The notes under the pieces are model-generated. The model saw only the letters and a program-made list of their open reading frames with translations. It was not told the origin of the DNA and did not search any database. Of a DNA stretch of 64,000 nucleotides, positions 62,523 to 64,000 are shown in pieces. Both the position numbers and the translations under genes were made by a program. The first letter of the stretch is position 1. The number at the start of each line of letters is the position of its first letter. Where the stretch lies: assembly GCF_028765165.1 (NCBI RefSeq), contig NZ_JARADB010000002.1, forward strand, positions 1-64,000. The letters run 5' to 3'. The stretch is from Paenibacillus sp. MAHUQ-63 (GTDB taxonomy: Bacteria; Bacillota; Bacilli; Paenibacillales; NBRC-103111).

Positions 62523-63590
62523 ATGCTCAGTAGATCGTTGATGTCATTATTCAAAAGCAAGCTGCTGATCCTGCTCTTGTTGGGCATGATTTTAATCCTG
62601 TCTACGTTTGATTCCGTCTACAAATCGTCTTCCGATTCCTATAGTCCCGGTGACGAGAAGACGGTTATCAAGAACGTGATCCAAACGGAACCGATGCAGA
62701 CGCCCTCACGTCCGATCGTGCTGGGCTTTTCCCAGCTGGGGGCAGAAAGCGCCTGGCGCAATGCCAACACGACGTCGATTCGCGAAGCGGCGGAAGAGGC
62801 GGGCATTGAACTGCGTTTTGCCAATGCCGATCAATCGCAATCCAAGCAGTTCGAGGCGATTCGTTCCTTTATGAAGCAGAAGGTGGACGTCATTGCCATC
62901 GCCCCCGTTATTGAGTCGGGCTGGGAGCCGATTCTAAGCGAAGTGAAGCAAGCCGGCATCCCGCTGATCATCCTGGACCGGTTGGCGAATGTGAGCGATC
63001 CTTCTTTGTACGTGACCTACATAGGCTCCGATTTCTATGAAGAGGGCAGGAAAGCCGGCAAATATATCGTCGATAAAATGAGCGGGCACAAAGACACGAT
63101 TGGTATCGCGGAGCTTGCCGGCACCGAGGGATCGACGCCTTCCATCGCGAGAGGGAAAGGGTTCCGCGACGTGATCAAGGACCACCCGAATTTACGCATA
63201 TTAAAAACCGAGTCCGCCGATTTCACATTCGCACAGGGCAAGCAAGTCATGCAATCGTACTTGTCCGAGATGGGCCGGGATATTCGTGTCTTATATTCGC
63301 ATAATGACGATATGGCGCTCGGGGCGATCGAAGCGATCGAGGAATACGGCTTGCGGCCGGGCAAGGACATTATCATCGTTTCGGTGGACGGAACGAATAA
63401 AGCGTTTGAGAAAATGGCGGAGGGCAAAATCAACAGCGTCGTGGAGTGCAACCCGCTGCTTGGCCCCAACTTGATGCAAGCTGTCAACGAGCTGATTCAA
63501 GGACGCAGCTTACCCAAGAGAATCGTTACGCCGGAGAGCGTCTTTACGGAAACGATGGCGGAGGCGGAAGTGGGGAAAAGGAAATATTGA
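62523..63590 (+). CDS. membrane-anchored YtfQ-like binding protein
   Basis: A 355-residue paralogue of the YtfQ-type protein at 57728 (GFSQLGAESAWRNANTTSIR, VIESGWEPILSEVKQAGIPL, YSHNDDMALGAIEAIEEYGL). Instead of a lipobox it has one N-terminal helix (LLILLLLGMILILSTF), so it is a tethered, not a lipid-linked, protein. The ATG at 62523 has GAGAGGGAG 7 bases upstream; longer frames are not supported. It may present a sugar to a membrane sensor such as the kinase at 55657, or help the importer; inferred. Confidence 0.88.
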   Translation: MLSRSLMSLFKSKLLILLLLGMILILSTFDSVYKSSSDSYSPGDEKTVIKNVIQTEPMQTPSRPIVLGFSQLGAESAWRNANTTSIREAAEEAGIELRFANADQSQSKQFEAIRSFMKQKVDVIAIAPVIESGWEPILSEVKQAGIPLIILDRLANVSDPSLYVTYIGSDFYEEGRKAGKYIVDKMSGHKDTIGIAELAGTEGSTPSIARGKGFRDVIKDHPNLRILKTESADFTFAQGKQVMQSYLSEMGRDIRVLYSHNDDMALGAIEAIEEYGLRPGKDIIIVSVDGTNKAFEKMAEGKINSVVECNPLLGPNLMQAVNELIQGRSLPKRIVTPESVFTETMAEAEVGKRKY

Positions 63591-63623
63591 TCGGAGAAGC
63601 CGAATAAATCGTCGTAACAACAA

Positions 63624-63652
63624 GCCTTGAGGACACTTCCTCAAGGCCTTTT
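63624..63652 (+). terminator. terminator after the anchored binding-protein gene
   Basis: Ten-base stem GCCTTGAGGA / TCCTCAAGGC with loop CACT, then CTTTTATT. Confidence 0.92.
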
Positions 63653-63670
63653 ATTATCGGAGCCAATCCC

Positions 63671-63714
63671 AAGTAGGCACCTCCAAGTAACTACGCACGC
63701 AGAAGTGCCTACTT
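63671..63714. promoter_or_regulatory. palindrome before hxlA, possible HxlR-type operator
   Basis: Perfect arms AAGTAGGCAC (63671 to 63680) and GTGCCTACTT (63705 to 63714), with AAGTAACTACGCAC between them. AAGTA-type repeats are typical of HxlR-family targets, and hxlA is controlled by HxlR in B. subtilis. No hxlR gene lies in the window. Confidence 0.5.
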
Positions 63715-63787
63715 TTCGAACGAACAGTGAAGAACTACAATGATCCTATGCTTTTTAACATGAACTATTTTAAAGGAGAGATGTGAT

Positions 63788-64000
63788 ATGGAACTCCAAC
63801 TCGCGTTGGATCTGGTCGATATTCCAGGAGCAAAAGAAATCGTAAGTGAAGTGGCGGAATACGTCGATGTTGTGGAAATTGGGACCCCTGTCATTATTAA
63901 CGAGGGCTTGCGGGCCGTGAAAGAACTCAAAACCGCTTTTCCTCATTTGCGTGTGCTGGCTGATTTGAAAATCATGGATGCGGGCGGCTATGAGGTCATG
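63788..64000 (+). CDS. hxlA: 3-hexulose-6-phosphate synthase HxlA, 5' part
   Basis: First enzyme of the ribulose monophosphate pathway: condenses formaldehyde with ribulose 5-phosphate. The 71 residues in the window (MELQLALDLVDIPGAKEIV, VEIGTPVIINEGLRAVKEL, VLADLKIMDAGGYEVM) match B. subtilis HxlA almost throughout, including the DLKIMDAG metal/substrate segment. The ATG follows AAAGGAG. The gene runs off the window end; hxlB would be expected next. Confidence 0.95.
   Translation, partial: MELQLALDLVDIPGAKEIVSEVAEYVDVVEIGTPVIINEGLRAVKELKTAFPHLRVLADLKIMDAGGYEVM

Noticed and set aside
1..64000. Prophage, transposase or integrase genes
   Set aside because: No product in the window resembles a transposase, recombinase or phage structural protein.

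Overview
The window looks like chromosome of an endospore-forming Firmicute close to Paenibacillus (family Paenibacillaceae). Pointers are a GerA-type germination operon, several YesM/YesN two-component pairs next to sugar ABC transporters, a giant S-layer-anchored polysaccharidase, Bacillus-type Fnr proteins with a C-terminal cysteine cluster, strong purine-rich ribosome binding sites with frequent TTG/GTG starts, and CcpA (cre)-like sites. No search could be run; family names rest on motifs read from the translated sequence.

Layout. 0-0.45 kb: end of an rRNA operon (23S tail, 5S, two terminators). 0.6-8 kb: a small Cys-rich protein, aconitase, a small lipoprotein and a gerA-gerC-gerB operon. 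8-15.4 kb: a sugar ABC importer without its own ATPase (binding protein plus two permeases), a YesN-like regulator, a second paralogous binding protein with its own promoter, and a YesM-like kinase. 15.4-19.4 kb: hssR-hssS-hrtB-hrtA, heme sensing and heme efflux, with a readable HssR direct repeat before hrtB. 19.5-22.3 kb: CadA-type metal ATPase and an ArsR/SmtB repressor.

22.5-44.4 kb is an anaerobic island. Eight promoter regions carry TGTGA-N6-TCACA-type Fnr sites (ten sites in all); in seven of the eight the nearest site lies about 41.5 bases before a start point inferred from a good -10 hexamer. They control fnr itself, an unknown 68-residue protein, moeA-moaA (molybdenum cofactor), ric and a 12-TM membrane protein (NO/Fe-S damage), an unusual nitrate reductase-like operon, a DUF2249 gene, a radical SAM gene and a hemerythrin-like gene; the second fnr has a site at atypical distance. 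The reductase operon codes for a NarI/DsrM-like cytochrome b, a NapA/NasC-type molybdoenzyme without Tat signal, a four-cluster ferredoxin subunit, a Tat-exported Rieske protein, a small two-TM protein, a NarK-like transporter fused to a PAS domain, and two small unknown proteins. There is no NarGHJI, NapB/C or nitrite reductase here. This operon is the best candidate for a little-described respiratory system. The island also holds CgoX (heme synthesis), a PaaD/SufT-like protein, another Crp-family regulator, and a SulP permease/ArsR pair with duplicated operators.

44.5-52.9 kb: a secreted protein of about 2300 residues with LamG, Big2, GH43-like and SLH domains, then a DUF4317 protein. 53-63.6 kb: a minus-strand kinase, regulator and membrane-anchored binding protein trio faces a YtfQ-YtfR-YtfT-YjfF-type (galactofuranose-like) sugar importer, followed by another membrane-anchored binding protein. 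This suggests a three-component sugar sensor controlling its transporter. The window ends inside hxlA (ribulose monophosphate pathway), preceded by a palindrome that may be an HxlR operator.
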